Shown here: positions 1 to 6,560 of the stretch, piece after piece
Numbering within the stretch: position 1 is the stretch's first letter
How the letters are laid out: every line of letters starts with the position of its first letter
NCBI GenBank assembly: GCA_030447865.1
Contig: JAUJOD010000002.1
Span: 1-64,000 of the forward strand
Origin: Nocardioidaceae bacterium
GTDB lineage: Bacteria > Actinomycetota > Actinomycetes > Propionibacteriales > Nocardioidaceae
Direction of reading: 5' to 3'
DNA: 64,000 nt
Notes under the pieces: model-generated
The model's input: only the letters and a program-made list of their open reading frames with translations
The model's database searches: none
Told to the model about the DNA's origin: nothing
Translations under genes and position numbers: made by a program

Positions 1-2
1 CA

Positions 3-671
3 TTCGGTGGTTTCCGGTGCCCTCGTGCGGTTATTGCGTTGGCGGTGCGGTGGTACGGGGGGTCGGGCTTGTGTTACGGGGCCGGCTGGGACCGGCTCGC
101 GGTGGGGGGTGTGGAGGTCGACCACGTCACGAGATCCCGGTGTGACAACCGCTTCACACCGGTGTTGGTCGGGGGGCCACACACGGGCCCCCACGTGCCG
201 GGTGATCGCTGGTTCGTCGACGAGACCTACGTCAAGGTCGCAGGGCGGTGGACGTACCTGTACCGGGCAGTCGACCAGCATGGGCAGGTCATCGACGTGT
301 GGCTGTCCGCCAGACGAGATCTGACCGCTGCACGGGCGTTCTTCCACCGGGCACTGACCACCGGCGTGGCGCCGGTCGAGGTGACCACGGACCGGGCGCC
401 GGCCTACCCACGAGTCCTCCACGAGCTCATCCCGGCCGCCCTGCATGACACCGCGCGGTACTCCAACAACAGGGTTGAGGCAGACCATGGCCGGCTCAAG
501 GCCAGGCTTCGACCGATGCGCGGTCTCAAGACCTTCCGATCAGCACGGATCCTTTCTACCGGCCACGCCTTCGTGCAGAACCTCAGACGCGGTCACTACG
601 ACATTGCTACTGAAGCATCGGTCCAGCACCGGCTTCCGGCGGCGTTCGATGAGCTGGCACTCGCCATCTGA
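3..671 (+). CDS. IS6-family DDE transposase (5' end outside window)
   Basis: The frame is open to the window edge, so the N-terminus is missing. The visible part begins with the family's FRxPxxVIALAVRWY-like segment. A DDE core follows: first Asp in FVDETYVKVAG, second Asp in TTDRAPAYP, Glu in NNRVEADHGRLK about 28 residues later, then the family C-terminus GHAFVQNLRRGHY. The stretch between VRWY and the first Asp (about 60-180) reads poorly against the family: the expected helix-turn-helix residues are replaced by a Gly/Cys-rich run. It may therefore carry compensating frameshifts and be inactive. No ATG is visible in frame upstream of the core, consistent with a start outside the window. 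Confidence 0.75.
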   Translation, partial: FGGFRCPRAVIALAVRWYGGSGLCYGAGWDRLAVGGVEVDHVTRSRCDNRFTPVLVGGPHTGPHVPGDRWFVDETYVKVAGRWTYLYRAVDQHGQVIDVWLSARRDLTAARAFFHRALTTGVAPVEVTTDRAPAYPRVLHELIPAALHDTARYSNNRVEADHGRLKARLRPMRGLKTFRSARILSTGHAFVQNLRRGHYDIATEASVQHRLPAAFDELALAI

Positions 672-710
672 CTGCCCGGCGGGCAAGCGTTCGGCTATGC
701 CACAAGATCG

Positions 711-727
711 CCCAATGCAACAGAGCC
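711..727. repeat. right terminal inverted repeat of the IS6-type element
   Basis: The reverse complement reads GGCTCTGTTGCATTGGG, which resembles IS6-family ends. It sits 40 bp after the transposase stop, as expected. The partner repeat and any 8-bp target duplication are outside the window. Confidence 0.65.
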
Positions 728-819
728 GATCGCGTCGATCAGGGATGCGCAGCACACCCCCGACCAACAAACGCACTTCCCTGTCCGCCTGGCCGCTTGA
801 ATACCCCACGGGCACGATG

Positions 820-843
820 GCGCGTCCTTATGCGCGTCCTTAT
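820..843. repeat. 12-bp perfect tandem duplication
   Basis: GCGCGTCCTTAT occurs twice in direct succession (820-831 and 832-843). The surrounding 728-947 has no convincing gene. It contains repeated GTGTCC/GGTGTCC words at about 849-870 and 920-938, and could be the arm-site remnant of an earlier integrative element ending at the att repeat at 948. That reading is inference. Confidence 0.5.
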
Positions 844-947
844 CGTCGGTGTCCGGGGGTGTCCAGGGCCATCCACCGACCTTGCCACACCGCTCACCAC
901 CTGCGAAAACCTGGATCCGTGTGGACCTTCCTGGACCGGCTGCCAAT

Positions 948-991
948 ACTGGGGGTCAAGGGGTCGCAGGTTCAAATCCTGTCAGCCCGAC
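948..991 (+). repeat. att repeat, left copy (tRNA-Pro 3' half)
   Basis: This 44-bp sequence is identical to 6776-6819. It contains the CTGGGGG anticodon loop (anticodon GGG), the variable loop, the T arm GCAGG-TTCAAAT-CCTGT, the acceptor 3' strand CAGCCCG and discriminator A. The 5' half of a tRNA is absent upstream: no CGGGCTG acceptor strand and no D arm. The copy is therefore not a functional tRNA gene. Normally one att copy restores the tRNA; here neither does. Confidence 0.85.
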
Positions 992-1073
992 CGTTGAAAT
1001 ATTGGGTCTGACCTGGACTTTTACGATCTGGAGCAGGTATCGACACATGCGACCAACTGGCTATACAACACAC

Positions 1074-1083
1074 TCGCAACACA
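1074..1083 (+). promoter_or_regulatory. candidate integrase arm-type site, left side
   Basis: TCGCAACACA lies about 85 bp inside the left att repeat. The same ten bases recur at 6559-6568 on the other side of the element, among three further GCAACAC copies. Sharing between both ends suggests arm-type binding sites of the tyrosine integrase; this is inference. The rest of 992-1274 shows no gene. Confidence 0.4.
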
Positions 1084-1274
1084 TGACGGCATGAGTTCGA
1101 CCGTATTTTGATGTTTTGTCTGACAGAAACACAGCGGGGCTGAGTGGGAGCCTCGACCAAGGCTGCATGAGTCCTCAGCCTGCCATGAGAGCCGCTGTGC
1201 GCCTCTTGACGGCGCTGGCAGCCGGTCGGCTGCCCCATTGTGACCGCAGGCGGGGAGAGTGCCCTGAGGGCTTG

Positions 1275-1916
1275 CTAGGAGTTCAGATGCCCGGCGAGTG
1301 CCAGGCGTCTCTGCTCCAACTCATCTAGTGAGCCTACAAACTCAAGCGACACAAATGGCAGATTTCCCTCATGAACAACTCTCAGAGCCTTCTGAGGGTC
1401 AGCCATAATTGACTTATTCAACTCTTGAACGGATGCGGAAACAATCGCTGAGTGTTCGCTCTCATCTACCTTAATAAGAGCCGCTAGTCTCGATGTTGCT
1501 GGAACCAAACCATTCTGATGGTCATTTGGCAGCGAATTGACAAGCATCATTAATCTCTCTACCGCTTCATCGTCCAAACTCTTAAGATCATTTTCTACTT
1601 TGGATTTTACCGAACGAATTAATCTTGTGGCTAATACATCCAGTGCGGAATTGAGTCCTTGATCTAGTTGGTTCGCTAGTTGCTGATAGTTAATCTGATT
1701 AGCACCCTGGCGCAGTGCGAGTGCTTCTGCGCGGACTTTGTACTCATGTTTGATTTCATCGGCAGAGCCGTTTAAATGGATATTTGGAACTTCGTTTAGT
1801 TCTTGGCGCGCCGCTTCTAAAGCCTCGCGGGCTGCAATCTTCTTTTCAACAAATTCCGGCATATCACCTAGGTCATACGTTGCCATTAACTGGCGATATT
1901 GTTCTAGTCTGCTCAT
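1275..1916 (-). CDS. unknown helical protein of the integrative element
   Basis: The product has 213 residues and I do not recognise it. It is rich in Glu, Lys, Leu and Ala and predicted by eye to be mostly alpha-helical, with possible coiled coil at residues 20-75 (EKKIAAREALEAARQELNEV region) and again near the C-terminus. There is no signal peptide, membrane segment or obvious catalytic motif. It begins with ATG at 1914-1916, preceded by a purine-rich GAAAGGTAG. Codon use is AT-rich like the rest of the element and unlike the chromosome. It is transcribed away from the replication-type gene, behind a leader with competing hairpin arms at 1985-2050. Confidence 0.7.
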   Translation of the reverse strand: MSRLEQYRQLMATYDLGDMPEFVEKKIAAREALEAARQELNEVPNIHLNGSADEIKHEYKVRAEALALRQGANQINYQQLANQLDQGLNSALDVLATRLIRSVKSKVENDLKSLDDEAVERLMMLVNSLPNDHQNGLVPATSRLAALIKVDESEHSAIVSASVQELNKSIMADPQKALRVVHEGNLPFVSLEFVGSLDELEQRRLALAGHLNS

Positions 1917-1984
1917 GTTTTCTACCTTTCTAAGTTTAGTGGACTCCGGCTCAACCCTCGGGAGGCGCTTTCCTCAATTTGTCA

Positions 1985-2050
1985 ACCAAGGGGAGCACGG
2001 AGTCCCTTCCCTTGGTCCCTCGGGATTGGAAAGACCAGACGGAACCAAGG
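1985..2050 (-). promoter_or_regulatory. leader with three mutually exclusive hairpin arms
   Basis: ACCAAGG (1985-1991), CCTTGGT (2010-2016) and ACCAAGG (2044-2050) lie in the 5' leader of the minus-strand gene that starts at 1916. The middle arm can pair with either neighbour but not both, an arrangement often seen in attenuators or RNA switches. A TATAAT-like box on the minus strand (ATTATA at 2088-2093 on plus) could be the promoter; no good -35 box is visible. Confidence 0.35.
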
Positions 2051-2135
2051 CACAAGCAGCACTGGAAGAATACCACTTGATACATCTATTATACCCCGAA
2101 TTTCATTCTAAGGCGACGCATCAGAAACAAATTCA

Positions 2136-2144
2136 TGGTAGAAT
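2136..2144 (+). promoter_or_regulatory. extended -10 promoter for the 2171 gene
   Basis: TGGTAGAAT matches an extended -10 (TGnTAnAAT) 27 bp before the start codon of the next gene. No clear -35 box is seen, which is common for extended -10 promoters. Confidence 0.4.
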
Positions 2145-2170
2145 CAAAGCAGATAGGAAGGATTTAAAAC

Positions 2171-2374
2171 ATGACCAATTCGAACAAACTAAAGGAGAAT
2201 GTAGACCGCCTCTTTGAAGAGAAGGACGTAGTTAGTACGATGGAACTTGTCAATGCCATGGAACTGTGGGGCAGCTCATTCAATAGAGCTAGGAACATTA
2301 GGGTAAAGGCACGGCAACTTCAGATACCCATTAGGAATATTGGGTACTCTCGCTGGATTCGCAAGTCCCAGTAA
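2171..2374 (+). CDS. small basic protein, possible DNA-binding regulator
   Basis: The product has 67 residues, with ATG preceded by GGAAGGA at a good distance. The N-terminal half is acidic and helical (LKENVDRLFEEKDVVSTMELVNAM) and the C-terminal half strongly basic (RARNIRVKARQLQ...RWIRKSQ). The size and charge distribution suit a small DNA- or RNA-binding regulator or excisionase-like protein, but no family is recognised. It lies just before the structured leader of the replication-type gene. Confidence 0.6.
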   Translation: MTNSNKLKENVDRLFEEKDVVSTMELVNAMELWGSSFNRARNIRVKARQLQIPIRNIGYSRWIRKSQ

Positions 2375-2444
2375 GTAACAGTGTGATATCGGTCACAAAG
2401 AGCAACAATAGGCGCCCATAACTACTGCGTGATAGAAGCGTCTA

Positions 2445-2453
2445 TGGTACAAT
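2445..2453 (+). promoter_or_regulatory. extended -10 promoter of the replication-type gene
   Basis: TGGTACAAT is an extended -10 box. Transcription would start near 2460, immediately at the first stem of the structured leader. The -35 region (about 2424-2430) is weak. Confidence 0.45.
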
Positions 2454-2458
2454 AGATT

Positions 2459-2663
2459 GTGGCGGGGAAGTGCAGCGAACGTTATTTTCCTCGTTAGGCT
2501 TTCCCGCCGCACACGCAAGAATACCTCTTGTGTTGACCGGGAACAGAAGGAGACATTCTTAGTTACTCCATTTCAATGTGATGTTTAGGGATTTCCCCTG
2601 CTTTGGCACTCGGTCTGCCAGGCGGGGGTTTTTCTTGCTATCACATCAAAGAAATGGAGAGTA
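2459..2663 (+). promoter_or_regulatory. structured leader controlling the replication-type gene
   Basis: Four structures are visible. Stem 1 pairs GGCGGG (2461-2466) with CCCGCC (2503-2508). Stem 2 pairs ACGCAAGA-type bases at about 2512-2520 with TCTTGTGT at about 2526-2533. An intrinsic terminator lies at 2595-2633. A long-range stem pairs ACTCCATTTC plus AATGTGAT (2565-2582) with ATCACAT plus GAAATGGAG (2640-2659). The 3' strand of the last stem includes the GGAG ribosome binding site of the ATG at 2666, and the terminator sits in its loop. This resembles the attenuation/translation-blocking leaders of plasmid initiator genes, but no antisense RNA is demonstrated. Confidence 0.55.
2595..2633 (+). 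terminator. intrinsic terminator within the leader
   Basis: CCCC-T-GC is followed by GGC, a loop, GCC, then GC-GGGG and a T5 run (2629-2633). It precedes the replication-type gene by 32 bp, so it would attenuate that gene rather than end an upstream one. Confidence 0.6.
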
Positions 2664-2665
2664 GT

Positions 2666-3604
2666 ATGAACGAAAATAGTGCGGTTAACCGCTTCGATTG
2701 GGAAGATGCCATGTTGCAGGCAGCAATTAACAGGGATAGCAAGGTAATCACTTGGGCTTATAGTACCTACGGGTCAGGTAGGGTAGAGGATATCTTCCCT
2801 GGGATTAAAGATATTGCTGAGAAGACAGGATTTAGCAAGGACAAGGTGCGGAAAACAAGAGCGGCGCTGATAGAGAATGGCTGGCTCACGCCGTCTGGCA
2901 GGTACACGCCTAGCGGCACAGAGAAACTGTTTCTGACTATTGGTAACGCGGCTCCCGAGGGCTACTTGGCTAGCGGCACAAAGAGAGTCAGCCCGAAGAG
3001 CCTTGCAAACCTCAAGCCAGGTGCCAGGTACTTGTCTGGAAGATCGAGAGAATCCGATGAGAGGACTTCTCTGGAGAATCGAGAGAATGGACAGGGCGCG
3101 GGGGAGACTACTAGCAATGACCTGTCTGGAGAATCGAGAAGGACTTGTCTGGATATTCCAGAGGACTTCTCTGGAGAATCGAGAGACGAAACTCTCGAAT
3201 ATCAGGCTAGAACAACCAAGAACAACCAATTAGAACAACCAGCTAGAACAACCAGTGAAGAAAGAGACACATTTACAAGGTTAGAGGAAGAGTCCTCTAT
3301 ATCTAGGGACTTTGTGCGCGGCCCTGGCGGGCCGCGTGTAAATTCTCTTGAAAATAATGAGAATGAGGAATCTTCTCTAATGGAAAAACAGGTTTTTTCC
3401 TTAACAGAAGAAGGAGGGGTTTCACCTAATGAAAAAACAACAATACCCCGCCGTAGCACGTTAGGTGCTATGGCACTGTCCGAGAATGAGAGAACGTGGG
3501 CGCGGGAACGAAGACGAGAAGTAGACAAGATCATGCAGCGTGATCCTCTCTTGTCTAGGGAAGATGCAGAGGCAGTGTTGGATGAAATCCTGGATGAATG
3601 GTAA
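2666..3604 (+). CDS. replication-initiator-like winged-helix protein with embedded origin
   Basis: The product has 312 residues from ATG 2666, which has GGAG seven bases upstream; an earlier in-frame GCC-rich extension to 2603 overlaps the terminator and is unlikely. Residues about 1-95 form a winged-helix module (WAYSTYGSGRVEDIFPGIKD... TGFSKDKVRKTRAALIENGWL), of the type seen in phage and plasmid replication proteins. The middle (about 115-210) is low-complexity and hydrophilic because the DNA beneath it consists of iteron repeats. The C-terminus (about 270-312) is basic and acidic helical (ERTWARERRREVDKIMQRDP). The layout of an N-terminal DNA-binding domain with iterons inside the gene is that of lambda O-type initiators. 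Identity as an initiator is inference; the domain and repeats are seen. Confidence 0.6.
   Translation: MNENSAVNRFDWEDAMLQAAINRDSKVITWAYSTYGSGRVEDIFPGIKDIAEKTGFSKDKVRKTRAALIENGWLTPSGRYTPSGTEKLFLTIGNAAPEGYLASGTKRVSPKSLANLKPGARYLSGRSRESDERTSLENRENGQGAGETTSNDLSGESRRTCLDIPEDFSGESRDETLEYQARTTKNNQLEQPARTTSEERDTFTRLEEESSISRDFVRGPGGPRVNSLENNENEESSLMEKQVFSLTEEGGVSPNEKTTIPRRSTLGAMALSENERTWARERRREVDKIMQRDPLLSREDAEAVLDEILDEW
3035..3207. repeat. iteron array: TCTGGA-N3-TCGAGA dyads
   Basis: Imperfect 15-bp dyads lie at 3035-3049, 3070-3084, 3125-3139, 3148-3162 (TCTGGA-TAT-TCCAGA) and 3170-3184, with a degenerate sixth at 3193-3207. The last four are spaced 23, 22 and 23 bp, about two helical turns, so an initiator would bind on one face. 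This is the hallmark of theta-type iteron origins. The array lies entirely within the coding sequence of the replication-type gene. Confidence 0.7.
3209..3254. repeat. four AGAACAACCA direct repeats
   Basis: Exact AGAACAACCA copies are at 3209-3218, 3219-3228, 3232-3241 and 3245-3254, with spacing of 10, 13 and 13 bp. They directly follow the dyad iterons and precede AT-rich DNA (about 3255-3300 and 3340-3440) that could be the unwinding region. They may be DnaA-like or initiator secondary sites, or an unwinding-associated array. Confidence 0.65.
3317..3336. other. perfect 8-bp GC hairpin inside the replication-type gene
   Basis: CGCGGCCC-TGGC-GGGCCGCG is a perfect stem with a four-base loop, located 63 bp after the last direct repeat in otherwise AT-rich DNA. 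It could be a primosome or single-strand signal, or a fold delimiting the melted region. No T-run follows, so it is not an intrinsic terminator. Confidence 0.45.
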
Positions 3605-3612
3605 TGATACAG

Positions 3613-3664
3613 ACATTCGAATGTAAGATATTAAGACAGAAATGTCTTACTGACCGTGTGTCAG
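3613..3664. other. cluster of three inverted repeats after the replication-type gene
   Basis: ACATTCGAATGT is a perfect palindrome at 3613-3624. TAAGACA-GAAA-TGTCTTA is a perfect stem at 3632-3649. CTGAC-N5-GTCAG lies at 3650-3664. They start nine bases after the stop codon. They may act as a transcription barrier or operator for the recombinase gene. The remaining 3665-4025 contains GC-rich repeats of GCTGCC/GGCAGG type but no gene I can support. Confidence 0.4.
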
Positions 3665-4025
3665 CTTATCCTAAATTGGTGTTCTTAATCTTTGTGTAAA
3701 TGTCATTCGTAAGTGTGAATGGATCGGATTCGTAGAGACTGGCTGCCGGGCAGCCGTGAGACCCTGCTGCACATGCTCAGATGCCTCTGCACGCCGTTGT
3801 ACGCCGATCTGAGCGCCTAGGAAATCTTCGACGGGTAGTTCTGCCACCTGGCAATAAATGAGCGTCTGAGCGCCTGCTCTCGTCGGTTGGCAGGCAGGCT
3901 GGCGGGTCGGCAGGACTGGCCTAGGTTCCGGGGGGAGTGCTGAGCCGCGCAACGCTCTGACCTGGCCTGTCATGGTTTCTAGAATAGCGTTGATAGAGTG
4001 GCTGCCCGACTGGCAGTCTGAGCGC

Positions 4026-4712
4026 ATGAAACTGGCTGCCTACATCAGAGTGTCCACAGACAAGCAAGCCGAGAAGGGCTTTGGGCTCGACGTGCAACGT
4101 CAGACCGTCAAGGCATGGGCAAAGGCGCACGGTCACCGCATCGTCTTATGGACGTGTGACGAAGGTGTCTCAGGCACTCGTGACGCTGCCGACCGTCCGG
4201 GACTCACAGCCGCGTTGCAAGCGCTCCAGGAGGGCGCTGAGGGTTTGGTAGTGCCACGCCTTGACCGCCTCGCAAGGAGCCTGAGCGTTCAAGAGGCGGC
4301 GTTGGCGCACGCTTGGAGAAGCGGTGCCGTCGTGTTCAGTTGCGATACCGGCGAGGTACTGGCAGACAGTCCAGATGACCCCATGAGAACCGCTTTAAGA
4401 CAAATGATGGGGGTGTTTTCGCAGCTGGAACGGTCGATGCTCTCAGCGAGGATGCGAGCAGGTCGGCGGATGAAAGCGGAGCAGGGAGGTTATGCCTTTG
4501 GTAGCCCGCCGCTTGGATACCGGGCGCACGATGGCAGCCTTGTGGCTGACGATCAGGAGCAGGCGACCCTAGAGCGCATTAGGCAACTGAGGGCAGAGGG
4601 CAACAGCCTACGCCAGATTTGCGCGGCGCTAGAGAATGAAGGGCACAAGCCCAAGCGTTCAACGAAGTGGCATCCACAAAGTCTGGCAGCAATCTTGAAG
4701 CGTGCCAGTTAA
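4026..4712 (+). CDS. serine recombinase, resolvase/invertase type
   Basis: The product has 228 residues from the ATG at 4026, where the resolvase fold begins at once (MKLAAYIRVSTDKQ); the in-frame extension to 3972 adds unrelated residues. The catalytic Ser is Ser10 in RVST. The conserved Arg-Asp-Arg cluster is in VPRLDRLARS, and the long E helix follows (FSQLERSMLSARMRAGRR). The C-terminal 60 residues carry a short recombinase-like and helix-turn-helix segment (EGNSLRQICAALENEGHK). It is longer than classical resolvases (about 185) but far shorter than large serine integrases. A likely role is resolving multimers or cointegrates of the element; a second integration activity cannot be excluded. 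Confidence 0.85.
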   Translation: MKLAAYIRVSTDKQAEKGFGLDVQRQTVKAWAKAHGHRIVLWTCDEGVSGTRDAADRPGLTAALQALQEGAEGLVVPRLDRLARSLSVQEAALAHAWRSGAVVFSCDTGEVLADSPDDPMRTALRQMMGVFSQLERSMLSARMRAGRRMKAEQGGYAFGSPPLGYRAHDGSLVADDQEQATLERIRQLRAEGNSLRQICAALENEGHKPKRSTKWHPQSLAAILKRAS

Positions 4713-4726
4713 CCCCATGGCGTAGA

Positions 4727-4999
4727 ATGTCTGGCATGGCTGACAAGCCGCATGGCAAACTGTGGCACACTGCCGAATATCTAGGGCTTGTTGAGAGCGA
4801 CCCTGCTCCCCAACTGACAGGTCGAGCGTGGTGGACTTCACATCTTCTTGTGGGTGCTATTGGGTTCTTGGTTTCTTACGTCCTTTACGACCTTTTGACC
4901 GGCGACCCTTGGCCTCAAGTCCTGCCCATCTTTGGTGGCGCTTATGGCGCGATTTTGTGGATTGAGTGGCGTAAGAAGAAGCGGGCAGAGCGCAGTTAA
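4727..4999 (+). CDS. small two-helix membrane protein
   Basis: The product has 90 residues. The ATG at 4727 (or 4736) follows the recombinase stop by 14 bp, so the two genes are probably co-transcribed. After a soluble N-terminus of about 35 residues there are two hydrophobic segments (SHLLVGAIGFLVSYVLYDLL and VLPIFGGAYGAILWIEW). The tail is strongly basic (RKKKRAERS), predicting a cytoplasmic C-terminus. No family is recognised. Its place in a mobile element allows guesses such as exclusion or stability functions, but nothing in the sequence proves one. Confidence 0.6.
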   Translation: MSGMADKPHGKLWHTAEYLGLVESDPAPQLTGRAWWTSHLLVGAIGFLVSYVLYDLLTGDPWPQVLPIFGGAYGAILWIEWRKKKRAERS

Positions 5000-5066
5000 A
5001 GTTTATCAGGCTCATTAAAAGCGACGCTAAAGGGAAGCCAAGGCAAAACTCAACTTAGGAGCAACA

Positions 5067-5189
5067 ATGTCTAAGGATTTTCTGGTGATCAATTACGGTA
5101 GTGGCACCGGGGTATCATGGTTCTTTCTTATTGCCTGTATTATCGTGGTGGCGTCATGGGCCCTCATGTACCGGAATAAGAAAAGGTGA
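5067..5189 (+). CDS. 40-residue single-pass membrane peptide
   Basis: ATG 5067 is preceded by TTAGGAG at ideal distance. The product starts MSKDFLVINYGSGTGVSW, continues with one transmembrane helix (FFLIACIIVVASWALMY) and ends in a basic tail RNKKR. The positive C-terminus predicts N-out topology. Its size and shape resemble small toxins, holin-like peptides or membrane regulators of mobile elements, but this is only a shape argument. It follows the two-helix membrane gene by 67 bp. Confidence 0.6.
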   Translation: MSKDFLVINYGSGTGVSWFFLIACIIVVASWALMYRNKKR

Positions 5190-5196
5190 CTTCAAG

Positions 5197-5253
5197 CCTT
5201 CCTTGCCTATAAGGTTGGTACAGAGCAAGAAGAAGTAGCTGCTTAAAGGAAGG
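5197..5253. other. 8-bp inverted repeat with wide loop
   Basis: CCTTCCTT (5197-5204) and AAGGAAGG (5246-5253) are perfect inverse complements flanking 41 bp, just after the membrane peptide gene. The rest of 5190-5469 contains no supported gene. A TTGACA-17-ACTATT promoter-like pair at 5392-5420 points rightward, into the antisense strand of the integrase gene. Confidence 0.35.
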
Positions 5254-5469
5254 GCAGTGTTCTGAGGTCACTCCTGATTGTTTAGAGGCTCAGCGTGGCT
5301 TCTAGGGGGCTCCTGGGGCATGTTCTGGACGCGTCCGGGTCTAAGTCTAAGCATGGCAGCCGCTTGGTATCCAGCCCCTCGGAGAACTATCTTTGACACT
5401 GTGGGGTATGTGCACACTATTGGAAAACAGAGACAAGTTGAAAAGTCGGTATCATGCATGTTCGACGGG

Positions 5470-6540
5470 TTATATCATTTGGTCTCTGATTATGTTCGTG
5501 TTCAGTGTCTCTAGAATTGCGGCATCGTCAGTTGGGAACATGTGCCCGTAACGGTCGACAGTAAATGTCGAGGATGAGTGCCCCGCCCATGTTCTAATTC
5601 GCACAAGGTCTACCCCCGCCCTTATCCACATGCTGACCGCCGTATGGCGTAGGTCATGCACGCGGACCCCTGACAGTCCCGCCTTAGCGAGTGCAGGCTT
5701 ATAGTAACGCTGCGACCAAGAGCGAGAACGTAAAATCCCACCCTGGGCACCCTCAAAGACATATTCTTTACCGGGATACGTAGCCATGTGACTATTAAGT
5801 TCCTGCATGACAAATGCAGGCAGGGGAATCATTCTACGACCAGCCCTAGTCTTTGGTGGGCTGATTTCCATTTGCCCGCCCACTTCTGCCGCTGTGGCAA
5901 TGATTGTTAGCGTGCTTCTCGTAGTGTCTACTTGGGCAGGTTTCAGACCGGCTGCCTCTCCAATTCTTAACCCGCCATATGCTAGAACTAGGATTAATGC
6001 TCTGTAGCGCGGCTCAATCGCCTCTGCCAGTGCCCTAATATCGGCGTGGTCTAGAGTCTTCATTTCTACTTGCTCGACTCTAGGTAGTGAAATGCCTACA
6101 CACGGGGAATCTCTGAGCATCTTTGCTGTGACAGCGGCACTTATGGCTTGCTGAAAGTCTTTGTAAATAATATGCACGCTGGCGGCAGCCAAGCCACTGC
6201 TAGACATTTTGTTGACCCATGTTTGCACTTGGGGTTGCCTAATGCTGTCCAGGCGCTTGCTACTCCATGCGGGCAGAATATGCGTTCGTGCAGTGCTAGC
6301 AGATTGAGCGAGGGTCGATGCTCGGAGGTTGACTCTGCTTTTTGTCCAGACCGCCCACCAGTCACCGAAGGTGGTACGACCATGCATGGGGTCTATGGCT
6401 CTGCCCGCCGCTGCGTCACCTTCAATCTGTGCCTTGAATGTCAGCGCATCCTTATACGCTTTGAATGTTCGCTGTCTTGAACCCCCCTCGACTCGCCACC
6501 GCACTACGTAGTTGCTTGGTCGCCGCTCTAGGCTTGCCAT
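5470..6540 (-). CDS. int: tyrosine site-specific integrase
   Basis: The product has 356 residues from ATG 6540 (MASLERRPSNYVVRW); a longer start at 6636 would place the arm-type repeats inside the gene. Residues 1-50 form an arm-binding-like AP2-type domain (SLERRPSNYVVRWRVEGG...). A SAM-like core-binding domain covers about 60-150. The catalytic domain has Arg in YGGLRIGEAAGL, Lys/Arg in the TRAGRRMIPLP hairpin, HxxR in VHDLRHTAVS, His in AGHSS and the nucleophile Tyr in DRYGHMFP. It sits next to the right att repeat, the usual place for an integrase using a tRNA 3' end. No excisionase is recognised; the 67-residue protein at 2171 is one candidate. Confidence 0.9.
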   Translation of the reverse strand: MASLERRPSNYVVRWRVEGGSRQRTFKAYKDALTFKAQIEGDAAAGRAIDPMHGRTTFGDWWAVWTKSRVNLRASTLAQSASTARTHILPAWSSKRLDSIRQPQVQTWVNKMSSSGLAAASVHIIYKDFQQAISAAVTAKMLRDSPCVGISLPRVEQVEMKTLDHADIRALAEAIEPRYRALILVLAYGGLRIGEAAGLKPAQVDTTRSTLTIIATAAEVGGQMEISPPKTRAGRRMIPLPAFVMQELNSHMATYPGKEYVFEGAQGGILRSRSWSQRYYKPALAKAGLSGVRVHDLRHTAVSMWIRAGVDLVRIRTWAGHSSSTFTVDRYGHMFPTDDAAILETLNTNIIRDQMI

Positions 6541-6560
6541 TGGTGCCTGCCCCTCTGGTC

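Larger units (their letters stand above)
1..727 (+). mobile_element. IS6-family insertion sequence, right part
   Basis: The left end lies outside the window. Seen here are most of the transposase gene and a right terminal inverted repeat at 711-727, whose reverse complement begins GGCTCTGTTGCA, like the GGCACTGTTGCAA-type ends of IS6/IS26 relatives. Elements of this family move by replicative cointegration. The insertion lies 221 bp from the left boundary of the tRNA-Pro-associated element, in a region with other mobile DNA. Confidence 0.8.

Noticed and set aside
797-1011. Open frames across the left att copy ending in RRRFKSCQPDR-type residues
   Set aside because: They are translations of tRNA-derived sequence, a well-known source of false genes; no ribosome binding site or codon bias.
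3035-3254. CRISPR array
   Set aside because: The repeats are only 10-15 bp, dyad-like, at about 22-bp spacing without unique spacers, and lie inside a coding sequence; no cas genes.
3972-4025. Upstream extension of the serine recombinase
   Set aside because: The fold starts exactly at MKLAAYIRVST; the extra residues have no resolvase character.
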